Under the pieces are notes generated by a model, which worked only from the letters and a program-made list of their open reading frames with translations, had not been told where the DNA came from and searched no databases. This document shows positions 1-6,453 of a DNA stretch of 7,852 bases, piece after piece (positions within the stretch are counted from its first letter, which is position 1; the number at the start of each line of letters is the position of its first letter). Source of the stretch: Maribacter sp. (GTDB lineage: Bacteria; Bacteroidota; Bacteroidia; Flavobacteriales; Flavobacteriaceae); the NCBI GenBank assembly GCA_013001935.1, contig JABDKZ010000150.1, positions 1 through 7,852 of the forward strand, given 5' to 3'. A program made the position numbers and the translations under genes.

Positions 1-221
1 TGACGCGTGGACCAATAGTTTCTGCAATTTTGGAAAAAGAAAATGCAGTTGATGATTTTAGAGCACTGATTGGGGCTACTAACCCGGCGGAGGCCGCTGA
101 AGGTACTATTCGCAAATTATTCGCAACTGATATTGCCGAGAATGCAGTGCATGGTTCGGATAGTGATGAAAATGCAGGCATTGAAGGTGCTTTTCATTTT
201 TCAGGAAGAGAGATATATTAA
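1..221 (+). CDS. ndk: Nucleoside diphosphate kinase, C-terminal part (5' end outside window)
   Basis: Ndk transfers the gamma-phosphate of ATP to nucleoside diphosphates through a phosphohistidine, balancing cytosolic NTP and dNTP pools. The window opens inside the gene. The first complete codon is at base 3, and 72 residues are visible before TAA, about half of the usual ~140. The fragment starts TRGPIV and carries the family signature [12 protein letters not shown], whose His (codon 150-152) is the phosphorylated catalytic residue. It also has the conserved [13 protein letters not shown] segment and the terminal GAFHFSGRE. The TTG at 30 is an internal Leu codon and not a start. The gene converges on the leftward recF operon and ends 18 bp before a hairpin with a T-tract. 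Nothing looks damaged in the visible part. Identification is near certain; only the N-terminal half and promoter are unseen. Confidence 0.97.
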   Translation, partial: TRGPIVSAILEKENAVDDFRALIGATNPAEAAEGTIRKLFATDIAENAVHGSDSDENAGIEGAFHFSGREIY

Positions 222-239
222 CTCCAATTTATTTGGATG

Positions 240-267
240 AAAAGTCACCCGCCGGATGGCTTTTTTT
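240..267 (+). terminator. Rho-independent terminator between convergent ndk and the recF operon
   Basis: An 8-bp stem is formed by AAAAGTCA (240-247) and TGGCTTTT (257-264), with one G-T wobble. It can extend inward by two C-G pairs around a bulged A. A run of seven T (261-267) overlaps and follows the right arm, as expected for a terminator of the rightward ndk transcript. In the leftward direction the same hairpin directly follows the DUF721 stop codon but is trailed by only four U, so it is probably a weaker terminator for that operon. Confidence 0.75.
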
Positions 268-562
268 ATCTTAAAACTATCTTTTTAACTAAGTCTCTAC
301 CGAGCTCTTCATTGATCATGTCCAAGATTTTAGTTTTACCAAGGCTTAATTCTTCGCGCAGTACCGATGAGGATAAGGAAACATACAATGTTTCGTTTCG
401 AAGTTCAATGGCCGTAGTGTAATTGTTTACGCCGTTACCCATTAAATTTATCCAAGCTTCGCGAGCATTCACTTTATCAATACCATGCTGTAGCTTGTTT
501 GCTTGAATAAAATCTTTCAAGACTTCGCTTAAAGGTAGCTTGTCATTTTTTCGCTTCGCCAT
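266..562 (-). CDS. DUF721 (DciA-type) protein, putative replicative helicase loader
   Basis: A 98-residue cytosolic protein with the DUF721 pattern: a basic N-terminus (MAKRKND), an early helix with SEVLKDFIQ, a conserved Trp at 37 in REAWINLMG, a strand with ETLYVSLSSS (57-66), then SVLREELSLGKTKILDMIN and a C-terminal LGRDLVKKIVLR. DUF721 includes DciA, known as the operator/loader of DnaB helicase in bacteria lacking DnaC or DnaI. This copy is short and consists of essentially the domain alone. It is the last gene of the leftward recF operon. Its ATG overlaps the lipoprotein stop by one base (TAATG on the minus strand), which suggests translational coupling. Proximity to recF recalls the dnaA-dnaN-recF-dciA order of other phyla. 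Domain assignment is confident from pattern; the helicase role is inferred from family and neighbourhood. Confidence 0.85.
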   Translation of the reverse strand: MAKRKNDKLPLSEVLKDFIQANKLQHGIDKVNAREAWINLMGNGVNNYTTAIELRNETLYVSLSSSVLREELSLGKTKILDMINEELGRDLVKKIVLR

Positions 563-981
563 TATTTGTTTACGCTAATGGGTTTAAATCGTTTGTAATT
601 GTAAGTTATATTTTCGGTATTAGTTACTGAGAATGAATTTTCGTCTAAGGTTTTCAAGACTTCTATCCACTCACTAAGTTCGTTTTTATAATTTATTTCA
701 AAATGGTCTTTCCTATTAATGATCGTAAAATACTCCGCATCATTCGATGTATCAAAAGAGCCATCAAATTTTGGATAGACTTTTTTCCGAAATCCGGATA
801 AATCCTTTAGTTCTATGTAATCTACCGTTGTATTTACATTGTATTCCTTAATTTGTCCGTTGGCAAGGATTACTTTTTCAATTTCCCAATAACCATTTAA
901 TAATGCGAGTTCTTGCTCTGCGATCTTATTTTGGCATGCCAACAACAATATAAAGATTCCGAAAACCGCTATTTTATTCAT
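562..981 (-). CDS. Small putative lipoprotein, function unknown
   Basis: A 139-residue protein beginning MNKIAVFGIFILLLACQNK: a short positive N-region, a hydrophobic core, and lipobox LLAC with Cys16 as the lipidation site, so it should be exported and lipid-anchored. No clear acidic surface-export signal follows the Cys. The mature part starts NGYWEIEKVILANGQ (about 29-43), resembling the first strand of lipocalin-like Bacteroidota lipoproteins, and is rich in alternating aromatic and polar residues, consistent with a beta-barrel; this fold is only a guess. The reading frame is open upstream to 1083, but that stretch overlaps recF; the ATG at 981 is chosen because it creates a proper signal peptide and lies one base after the recF stop. 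Its stop overlaps the DUF721 start. I do not recognise a specific function. Confidence 0.8.
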   Translation of the reverse strand: MNKIAVFGIFILLLACQNKIAEQELALLNGYWEIEKVILANGQIKEYNVNTTVDYIELKDLSGFRKKVYPKFDGSFDTSNDAEYFTIINRKDHFEINYKNELSEWIEVLKTLDENSFSVTNTENITYNYKRFKPISVNK

Positions 982-982
982 T

Positions 983-2062
983 TTACAAGTTAAATATTTT
1001 ATAGGATTGATGTATGTTTTTAACGATTTCTTCGGTGCGCTCAGCATGGGTATCGCTAATAAAGATCTGGCCAAAATTTTCATTATCGACCATCGTCACG
1101 ATTTGAGCCACCCGTTTTTCATCAAGTTTATCAAAAATATCATCCAATAACAGTATCGGGGTGGTTTTGGCCTGTTTCTTTATGAAGTGAAACTGTGCAA
1201 ACTTCAGGGCTATCAAGAACGATTTTTGTTGCCCTTGGCTACCAAATTTTTTGATGGGATGCCCCGTTATCTTAAAATTCAAATCATCTTTGTGTATGCC
1301 CATCCCCGTATATTGTAAAATACGGTCTTTTTCAACGTTTTTGGCCAGCAGACTTAATAAATTATCATTCAGTAGCTGACTGTCGTAACTCAAGGTAACT
1401 TCTTCATTACCCCCCGAAATTGCGGTATATTGTTCCTTAAAAATAGGAATAAATGCTTTTACAAACTCCAAGCGTTTTTCAAAGATGACAGAACCATAAT
1501 TATGCAATTGTTCATCGTAAACAGATAGGGTTGAAGCATCAAAAGTATGATTTGCCACAAAATATTTTAATAGCGAATTTCGCTGAACAAGTACCTTATT
1601 ATACTTTATTAGCCCCCGTAAATAATCCTTGTCCGATTGCGAGATAACCCCATCTATGAACTTTCTTCTCGTATCACTTCCTTCAATAATCAAATCACGG
1701 TCTGCCGGTGAAATAATCACTGAGGGTATAAGGCCAATATGGTCTGACAAGCGCTCATAAGCCTTACCATTTCTTTTAATAATTTTTTTCATGCCCTTTT
1801 TTAGGCTACAGACAATTTTTTCTGGCCTATCCTGTTTCTCAAATTCGCCTTCTATTACAAAAAAGTCTTCCTCATGTTTTATGTTTTGTGTAGCTACAGG
1901 GTTAAAATACCCCTTGCCGAAAGACAAATGGTAAATGGCATCCAATGCATTGGTTTTACCTACGCCATTAGGTCCGACAAGACAATTGATCTTGCTATCG
2001 AATTCAAAGATTCTGGAGTCGAAATTCTTATAATTTATAAGGGATAATCTCTTGAGAAACAT
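983..2062 (-). CDS. recF: DNA replication and repair protein RecF
   Basis: RecF is an SMC-like ABC ATPase that binds at ssDNA/dsDNA junctions and, with RecO and RecR, loads RecA on gapped DNA. The 359 residues are normal family length. In order: N-terminal [13 protein letters not shown]; Walker [10 protein letters not shown] at 30-38; the stretch [20 protein letters not shown] (114-133); a helical middle arm; the ABC signature SQGQQKS at 275-281; Walker [14 protein letters not shown] at 302-314; and the C-terminal FISDTHAER segment with His339. All ATPase residues are intact. The ATG at 2062 gives the typical N-terminus; no Shine-Dalgarno precedes it. It is the first gene of the leftward operon, followed after one base by the lipoprotein gene, and diverges from the TPR gene across a 124-bp intergenic region. 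Confidence 0.97.
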   Translation of the reverse strand: MFLKRLSLINYKNFDSRIFEFDSKINCLVGPNGVGKTNALDAIYHLSFGKGYFNPVATQNIKHEEDFFVIEGEFEKQDRPEKIVCSLKKGMKKIIKRNGKAYERLSDHIGLIPSVIISPADRDLIIEGSDTRRKFIDGVISQSDKDYLRGLIKYNKVLVQRNSLLKYFVANHTFDASTLSVYDEQLHNYGSVIFEKRLEFVKAFIPIFKEQYTAISGGNEEVTLSYDSQLLNDNLLSLLAKNVEKDRILQYTGMGIHKDDLNFKITGHPIKKFGSQGQQKSFLIALKFAQFHFIKKQAKTTPILLLDDIFDKLDEKRVAQIVTMVDNENFGQIFISDTHAERTEEIVKNIHQSYKIFNL

Positions 2063-2186
2063 CTTGGGAATCTGCCGATTTTTATATTATATCATGTGTA
2101 ACTTGCAAAATATCCAAAAATAACGAATAAATACCGCTCCGGATTTCAATAAAAACTTTATTTTTGCGCGATTAATAAAAATACTG
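2063..2186. other. Divergent intergenic region (recF operon / TPR-ribH genes)
   Basis: This AT-rich 124-bp spacer separates the recF and TPR start codons and must hold promoters for both directions. The rightward side has a clear -7 box (2159-2166). On the minus strand the best candidates are TATTTTG (2112-2106), one base short of the TAnnTTTG consensus, and TATAAT (2091-2086), 24 bp before the recF ATG; neither has a convincing -33 partner, so the recF promoter is not resolved. I see no RNA gene, riboswitch or operator-like inverted repeat here. Confidence 0.5.
2159..2166 (+). promoter_or_regulatory. Bacteroidota -7 promoter box for the TPR-ribH genes
   Basis: TATTTTTG matches the Bacteroidota/Flavobacterium -7 consensus TAnnTTTG exactly and lies 20 bp before the TPR ATG, predicting a leader of roughly 15 nt. 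No TTG/TTTG -33 element is seen at the usual spacing, so the assignment rests on the -7 box and its position. Confidence 0.6.
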
Positions 2187-2954
2187 ATGGCAACTTATAA
2201 AAAACGTGGTTTTAAACCGAAAAACAAGGCTGAAGAGCAAAAAATCAAAGCGCAGGAGAGTACAACCGCTGAGGTATTTAGCACCTTGGATGAGAGTGCT
2301 TCCAAGACTGAGGAATGGGTTTCAAGAAACCAGAATTATATCCTTGGTGTCATTGGGGTTATTGCCGTAGCGGTTTTAGGCTATTTAGCATATAACCAGT
2401 TTATTCAGAAACCTAAAGATGCGGAGGCTACAAATGAACTTTTATATCCACAGCAATATTTTGAGCAGGCTTTAACAAATACGGCAGCAAAAGATTCTTT
2501 GTACAATTTAGCATTGAACGGTGCTGAAGGAAAGTACGGTTTCTTGGACATTATTGAAGAGTACAAAGGAACAAAGGCGGCCAATTTGGCCAATTATTCT
2601 TCAGGGATGGCTTATTTGGATATGCAGAAATATGAGGATGCGATTTCGCATTTAGAAAATTTCTCTTCTGATGATGACATATTGGGTTCTCTTGCCAAAG
2701 GTGGTTTAGGTGACGCCTTTATGCAATTAGGGCAGCCTGAAGATGCTCTAGGCTATTATGAAAGTGCATTTGCCCATAGTTTAAATGATTATACAACACC
2801 AAAATTTCTTTATAAATCTGGAGTTACAGCTTTAGAATTAAACCAAAACGATAAAGCTTTAAAATATTTCCAGAGAATTAAAGATGAATTCTCATCGTCT
2901 GATGAGGCTGCTAGTATTGATGCTTTTATAGGAATGGCCAAAAATACCAACTAA
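2187..2954 (+). CDS. Membrane-anchored tetratricopeptide repeat protein (YfgM-like arrangement)
   Basis: A 255-residue protein with a basic, charged cytosolic N-terminus (about 1-50, Lys-rich MATYKKRGFKPKNK), one membrane segment at about 51-69 (YILGVIGVIAVAVLGYLAY), and a periplasmic domain of helical repeats. TPR-like units are visible around 132-160 (GMAYLDMQKYEDAISHLENF), 168-197 (GDAFMQLGQPEDALGYYESA) and 206-236 (GVTALELNQNDKALKYFQRI), with the typical G/A and Y/A spacing. The layout, a short inside N-terminus, one helix and outside TPRs, matches YfgM/TPR_21-type proteins, which assist periplasmic chaperone or envelope traffic; applying that role here is inference. It is the first gene of the rightward string, preceded by a -7 box, and its TAA overlaps the ribH ATG by one base. 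No signal-peptidase site is apparent, so it should remain anchored. Confidence 0.88.
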   Translation: MATYKKRGFKPKNKAEEQKIKAQESTTAEVFSTLDESASKTEEWVSRNQNYILGVIGVIAVAVLGYLAYNQFIQKPKDAEATNELLYPQQYFEQALTNTAAKDSLYNLALNGAEGKYGFLDIIEEYKGTKAANLANYSSGMAYLDMQKYEDAISHLENFSSDDDILGSLAKGGLGDAFMQLGQPEDALGYYESAFAHSLNDYTTPKFLYKSGVTALELNQNDKALKYFQRIKDEFSSSDEAASIDAFIGMAKNTN

Positions 2955-3436
2955 TGGCTACTGAAAACAAGAATTTATCGGTCTACGATAAAGCTACAAT
3001 CCCAAACGCGAAGGAATTTCGGTTTGGGATTGTTGTTTCTGAATGGAATCCTGAAATAACAGAAGGCCTTTTTGAAGGTTCTTACAAAGCCTTATTGGAT
3101 TGCGGAGGGCTTAAAGAAAACATTATACGATGGAATGTTCCAGGTAGTTTTGAACTGATCCATGGCTCAAAAAAACTGATTACCACGCAAAAAGTTGATG
3201 CAGTCATAGCCATAGGCAGTGTCATTCAGGGTGAAACAAAGCATTTTGATTTTGTTTGCAGTGCCACGGCCCAGGGCATTAAGGACTTGAACGTTCTTCA
3301 TGATACGCCCATAATCTTTTGCGTACTTACAGATAATAACTTGCAGCAGGCCAAAGATAGGAGCGGCGGAAAGCACGGCAACAAGGGTGTCGAAGCGGCA
3401 ATTGCAGCCGTTAAAATGGCGGCACTTGGAAAGTAA
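2954..3436 (+). CDS. ribH: 6,7-dimethyl-8-ribityllumazine synthase (riboflavin synthase beta chain)
   Basis: RibH condenses 5-amino-6-ribitylamino-uracil with 3,4-dihydroxy-2-butanone 4-phosphate to make lumazine, the penultimate step of riboflavin synthesis; the enzyme is a cytosolic pentamer or icosahedral 60-mer. The 160 residues contain the expected sites in order: Trp31 and Asn32 in VVSEWNPEI (substrate ring stacking position), VPGSFEL at 62-68, GSVIQGETKHFDFV at 88-101 with His97 as the catalytic His equivalent, VLTDNNLQQAKDRSGGK with Arg136 (phosphate site), and HGNKGVEAA at 141-149. The N-terminal extension of about 20 residues before the core is slightly long but common. Its start overlaps the TPR stop (TAATG), implying coupling. 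No FMN riboswitch is visible upstream, and no other rib gene lies in the window, as is usual when ribH is unlinked from the rib operon. Confidence 0.97.
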   Translation: MATENKNLSVYDKATIPNAKEFRFGIVVSEWNPEITEGLFEGSYKALLDCGGLKENIIRWNVPGSFELIHGSKKLITTQKVDAVIAIGSVIQGETKHFDFVCSATAQGIKDLNVLHDTPIIFCVLTDNNLQQAKDRSGGKHGNKGVEAAIAAVKMAALGK

Positions 3437-3542
3437 ATCCTGATTGTAAGTGGTACTTCACAAGTATTCATCCCATTTTTTTAATCGATGCACTGTTAAC
3501 AAATTTTGGCATTAGGTATACAGCATATTTTTTGATTTTAAG

Positions 3543-3550
3543 TAACTTTG
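3543..3550 (+). promoter_or_regulatory. Exact -7 box immediately before the small membrane protein gene
   Basis: TAACTTTG fits TAnnTTTG exactly and stands in the 120-bp gap after ribH. It ends only 6 bp before the ATG at 3557 and 12 bp before the ATG at 3563, so a transcript from it would be leaderless or have a very short leader. No TTG -33 element is found at 17-23 bp spacing. It could be an internal promoter feeding the small gene, mutL and the genes beyond. Confidence 0.45.
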
Positions 3551-3556
3551 GAAGCA

Positions 3557-3856
3557 ATGGGTATGTTGAGTAAAATAACAAAAAGAGGAAAGAATAGAAA
3601 GTACAATTATAAACCTCGTTTCTATGATGATAAGGGTAGGGGGAACCCTTATAAAATGGAACCCAAGTTTGATAAATTCCGAAGCACGGTTGATTCCCCA
3701 AGAGGAATTAAGCGAAAATTTAATTCGGCCATGGATGATTTAAAGACCAAAGGTGACCGAAATTTAAAAATAAGAATGATTGTTATTTTGGCAGTATTGA
3801 TTTTTATTTTCCTTTATATCATCGATTTTGACCTATCTATATTCTATAAAGGCTAA
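3557..3856 (+). CDS. Small basic single-pass membrane protein, function unknown
   Basis: About 99 residues from the ATG at 3557 (97 from the ATG at 3563; a TTG at 3548 is in frame but lies inside the -7 box and is rejected). The first 70 residues are hydrophilic and strongly basic (MGMLSKITKRGKNRKYNYKP, then RFYDDKGRGNPYK), followed by one membrane helix at about 73-90 (RMIVILAVLIFIFLYIID) and the short tail FDLSIFYKG. The positive-inside rule predicts a cytosolic basic N-domain and an outside C-tail. From memory, homologues in this position after ribH occur widely in Flavobacteriaceae and some are labelled riboflavin synthase subunit beta; nothing here resembles lumazine synthase, so that label looks like a neighbour-transfer error. 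Its TAA overlaps the mutL ATG by one base. Basic, RNA- or DNA-binding-like composition is noted, but no function can be assigned. Confidence 0.85.
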   Translation: MGMLSKITKRGKNRKYNYKPRFYDDKGRGNPYKMEPKFDKFRSTVDSPRGIKRKFNSAMDDLKTKGDRNLKIRMIVILAVLIFIFLYIIDFDLSIFYKG

Positions 3857-5706
3857 TGGCAGATATAATAAAACTTTTGCCAGACCATGTTGCGAATCAA
3901 ATAGCTGCAGGTGAGGTAGTACAACGGCCTGCATCAGTAGTCAAAGAGCTATTGGAAAATGCCATTGACGCCGGGGCCAACTCCGTAAAACTTAGTATTA
4001 AGAATGGTGGTAAAGCACTCATTCAAGTAATTGACAATGGTTTGGGTATGAGTACTACTGATGCTCGATTGAGTTTTGAGCGTCATGCTACTTCCAAAAT
4101 ACAAAAAGCAGAGGATTTATTCAATCTGGATACCAAAGGGTTCCGTGGTGAGGCGTTGGCTTCAATAGCTGCAATTGCCCATGTAGAGATGCAGACAAAG
4201 CCAGAGCAGGAAGAAATGGGTACCCACCTGAAAATTGAGGGTAGCGAGATCATTTTCCAAGAAGTATGTGTAGCTCCTAAAGGGACATCGATTTCAGTCA
4301 AAAACCTTTTTTTCAATATTCCTGCAAGACGTAACTTTTTGAAATCTAATCAGGTAGAGCTTCGACATATTACCGATGAATTTCATAGGGTGGCATTGGC
4401 TCACCCAAATATCACTTTTAACTTTTATAACAATGGTAGCGAGCTCTTTAATTTGCCCCAGGTAAACCAAAGGCAGCGTATTGTGCATATATTTGGCAGC
4501 AAGACCAATGAAAAACTAGTGCCAGTTAATGAGGAAACCCATGTTGTAAAAATCTCTGGATTCATCAATAAACCTGAATTTGCCAAAAAGAGTAGGGGAG
4601 AGCAATTTTTCTTTGTCAATAATCGGTTTATTAAAAGCCCTTATTTGCATCATGCTGTACTCGCAGCCTTTGAGGGTTTGATTAAATCCGATACTTTCCC
4701 CGGTTATTTTTTATACTTAAATGTTGATCCAGGGTCCATAGATATTAATATTCACCCAACAAAGACCGAGGTTAAATTTGATGATGAGCATACTTTGTAT
4801 GCGATTTTGCGATCAACGGTTAAACATAGCTTGGGACAATTTAACGTGGTCCCGGCATTGGATTTTGAACAAGATCAAAATCTGGAGACTCCTTATAACT
4901 ATAGAGACAAAGGTGCTTTGCAGCCCAAAGTCTCTGTTGACAGCGGGTTTAATCCGTTTCAGGAAGTTACCCAAAATATTTCTGGTGCGAGGGCGTACAA
5001 AAAACAGGGTACAGAAAGTTGGGAGAACCTTTATGTGGGTTTAGAGTCTAAAGTTGGAATGGAAAACAATTTCAGCAGTTTAAAATTCGAATCTGAAACG
5101 ATTACAGGTTCAATTTTCGAGGGCCAACAAGATAACACGGAAAATAATGCAACAACTTTTCAATTACGCCGAAAATATATCGTGACTACTATAAAATCGG
5201 GTATGATGGTCATTGATCAGAGTAGAGCACATCAAAGGGTTCTCTATGAGCAGTTTTTAAAGAATATTACTATTAATGAAGCTGTTAGCCAACAATTGTT
5301 ATTTCCTTTGATTTTATCATTCTCCAAATCAGATATCAATGTATTAAAGGAGATCAAAGATAGCCTAACAACTATCGGTTTTATGTTTTCAAAGGTTGAA
5401 GATGGGGAAGTGAAGATAACTGGATTGCCTTTAATGATTACCGAAAGTGAAGTGGGTATAGTTTTGGATCAGTTGATTTCTGATTTTCAGTTAGAAATTA
5501 CCGCAGATAGCTTTTCACAAACTGATTTGCTTGCGAAGACCTTGGCAAAAACCTTGGCTGTCAAAACAGGTGAGTTTTTAAACAATTCTTCACAGCAGGC
5601 ATTGGTGAACGATTTATTTGCTTGTAAGGAGACCAGAGTGAGTCCATTTGACAAACCGGTATATGTAACGATAACTGAAAATGATATTGATAAAAAATTT
5701 ATTTAG
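3856..5706 (+). CDS. mutL: DNA mismatch repair protein MutL
   Basis: MutL is the ATP-driven clamp that links MutS mismatch recognition to strand incision and excision. It has 616 residues. The N-terminal GHKL ATPase is intact: NQIAAGEVVQRPASVVKELLEN with Glu31 (general base) and Asn35, DNGLGM at 60-65, RHATSK at 76-81 and GFRGEAL at 95-101; the transducer domain runs to about 330 (NIHPTKTEVKF at 298-308). A low-conservation linker spans about 335-433. The C-terminal dimerisation domain starts near 434 and holds a beta-clamp motif QQLLFP at 479-484. The endonuclease motif DQHA(X)2E(X)4E is degenerate (DQSRAHQRVLYE, 454-465), and the CPHGRP-type metal site reads SPFDKP (596-601), so nicking activity is doubtful. 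Its start overlaps the preceding stop; its TAG directly abuts the next ATG. Confidence 0.97.
   Translation: MADIIKLLPDHVANQIAAGEVVQRPASVVKELLENAIDAGANSVKLSIKNGGKALIQVIDNGLGMSTTDARLSFERHATSKIQKAEDLFNLDTKGFRGEALASIAAIAHVEMQTKPEQEEMGTHLKIEGSEIIFQEVCVAPKGTSISVKNLFFNIPARRNFLKSNQVELRHITDEFHRVALAHPNITFNFYNNGSELFNLPQVNQRQRIVHIFGSKTNEKLVPVNEETHVVKISGFINKPEFAKKSRGEQFFFVNNRFIKSPYLHHAVLAAFEGLIKSDTFPGYFLYLNVDPGSIDINIHPTKTEVKFDDEHTLYAILRSTVKHSLGQFNVVPALDFEQDQNLETPYNYRDKGALQPKVSVDSGFNPFQEVTQNISGARAYKKQGTESWENLYVGLESKVGMENNFSSLKFESETITGSIFEGQQDNTENNATTFQLRRKYIVTTIKSGMMVIDQSRAHQRVLYEQFLKNITINEAVSQQLLFPLILSFSKSDINVLKEIKDSLTTIGFMFSKVEDGEVKITGLPLMITESEVGIVLDQLISDFQLEITADSFSQTDLLAKTLAKTLAVKTGEFLNNSSQQALVNDLFACKETRVSPFDKPVYVTITENDIDKKFI
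5290..5307 (+). other. Beta-clamp-binding motif in MutL
   Basis: These codons give QQLLFP (MutL residues 479-484), matching the Q-x-(L/I/M)-(L/I)-x-P sliding-clamp motif found in the regulatory C-terminal domain of MutL proteins. It supports retained interaction with DnaN even though the nearby nuclease motifs are degenerate. Confidence 0.65.
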
Positions 5707-6453
5707 ATGGGAAGATTAACTGATGCCATTAAGCATTTACTAATAATTAACGTACTCTTATTTGTTGCGACCATGTTATATGGTGAGCAGATGTATGAGT
5801 GGTTTTCATTATGGTTTCCAAAAAATGAAAATTTTGGATTTTGGCAAATGGTATCACATATGTTAATGCAAGGAGGTTTGGCGCATATTGGCTTTAATAT
5901 GTATGCCCTATGGGCCTTTGGGACACCGCTTGAAAGAATGTGGGGAAGAAATAAGTTCTTGTTTTTTTACTTTTCGGCGGGACTGGGCGCCGCGTTTATT
6001 CATACCGGGGTGAATTATTACTATTTTAATGAGGGAATAAATGCATTGATAAATTCTGGTTTAGCGGAAAATGAGATAATTGAGATTGTTTCGGGTGGTC
6101 AATATAGCCCTAGTTGGTACGATATTGCCCCAAAAAGTACCATAGATAATTTTTTAAGTGCCTATAACACGCCTGCAGTTGGCGCATCTGGAGCAATCTA
6201 TGGCATTTTGGTCGCTTTCGGAATGTCATATCCTAATAGCGAACTCTTCCTGATATTCCTTCCAATCCCCATTAAGGCAAAAATATTCATCCCCGTTTTA
6301 ATTGCATTGGATTTATTTTCAGGTGTAACAGGTTATGGTATATTTGGTCAGGGAATTGCGCATTTCGCTCATGTTGGTGGTGCAATTGCCGGTTTTATAA
6401 TGATGTGGTATTGGAAAAAAAACCAATTCAATAATAATCGTTGGGATTTATAA
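5707..6453 (+). CDS. Rhomboid-family intramembrane serine protease 1 (with large loop insert)
   Basis: A 248-residue polytopic inner-membrane protein. Rhomboids cleave transmembrane helices of substrates with a Ser-His dyad. Here the oxyanion-site pattern is AHIGFN (His60, Asn64, equivalent to GlpG His150 and Asn154), the nucleophile sits in GASGAIYG (Ser161), Tyr165 matches GlpG Tyr205, and the base is His222 in FAHVGGAIAGF. All catalytic residues are present. Predicted membrane segments lie at about 9-25, 57-75, 83-101, 157-175, 178-205 and 215-236. A hydrophilic insert of about 55 residues (102-156) separates the third and fourth segments and is unusual against the compact rhomboid core. 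The ATG directly follows the mutL TAG with no spacer and no Shine-Dalgarno, and the TAA overlaps the start of a second rhomboid. Substrates are unknown. Confidence 0.93.
   Translation: MGRLTDAIKHLLIINVLLFVATMLYGEQMYEWFSLWFPKNENFGFWQMVSHMLMQGGLAHIGFNMYALWAFGTPLERMWGRNKFLFFYFSAGLGAAFIHTGVNYYYFNEGINALINSGLAENEIIEIVSGGQYSPSWYDIAPKSTIDNFLSAYNTPAVGASGAIYGILVAFGMSYPNSELFLIFLPIPIKAKIFIPVLIALDLFSGVTGYGIFGQGIAHFAHVGGAIAGFIMMWYWKKNQFNNNRWDL

Noticed and set aside
237..422. Plus-strand open frame of 61 codons after ndk
   Set aside because: It begins at the terminator hairpin and is antisense to the well-supported DUF721 gene.
983..1083. Possible longer start of the lipoprotein frame, up to an ATG at 1083
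   Set aside because: The extra 34 residues lie in a different frame inside the recF C-terminus and would bury the signal peptide; the ATG at 981 gives a proper lipoprotein N-terminus and operon spacing.
3444..3482. Hairpin after ribH (TTGTAAGT with ACTT-C-ACAA, 3444-3463) with a T7 run at 3476-3482 as a terminator
   Set aside because: The stem is AT-rich with a bulge and a 3-base loop, and the T-run starts 12 bases after it; not a credible intrinsic terminator, though weak attenuation is possible.
3484..3521. Three 6-bp palindromes (ATCGAT, GTTAAC, GTATAC) in the ribH downstream gap, possible operators
   Set aside because: Each is short, they are unrelated to each other, and such sites occur by chance in AT-rich sequence.
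3548..3556. TTG at 3548 as the start of the small membrane protein
   Set aside because: It is part of the TAACTTTG promoter box, and ATG codons follow at 3557 and 3563.
4778..5044. Open frame of 88 codons on the plus strand inside mutL
   Set aside because: It overlaps the MutL transducer end and linker in another frame and encodes a composition-biased protein with no family resemblance.
5533..5562. Short near-repeat in mutL (two copies of an LAKT-coding unit)
   Set aside because: Only about 12 bp with mismatches inside a helix-forming region; it reads as ordinary coding sequence rather than a functional or slippage repeat.
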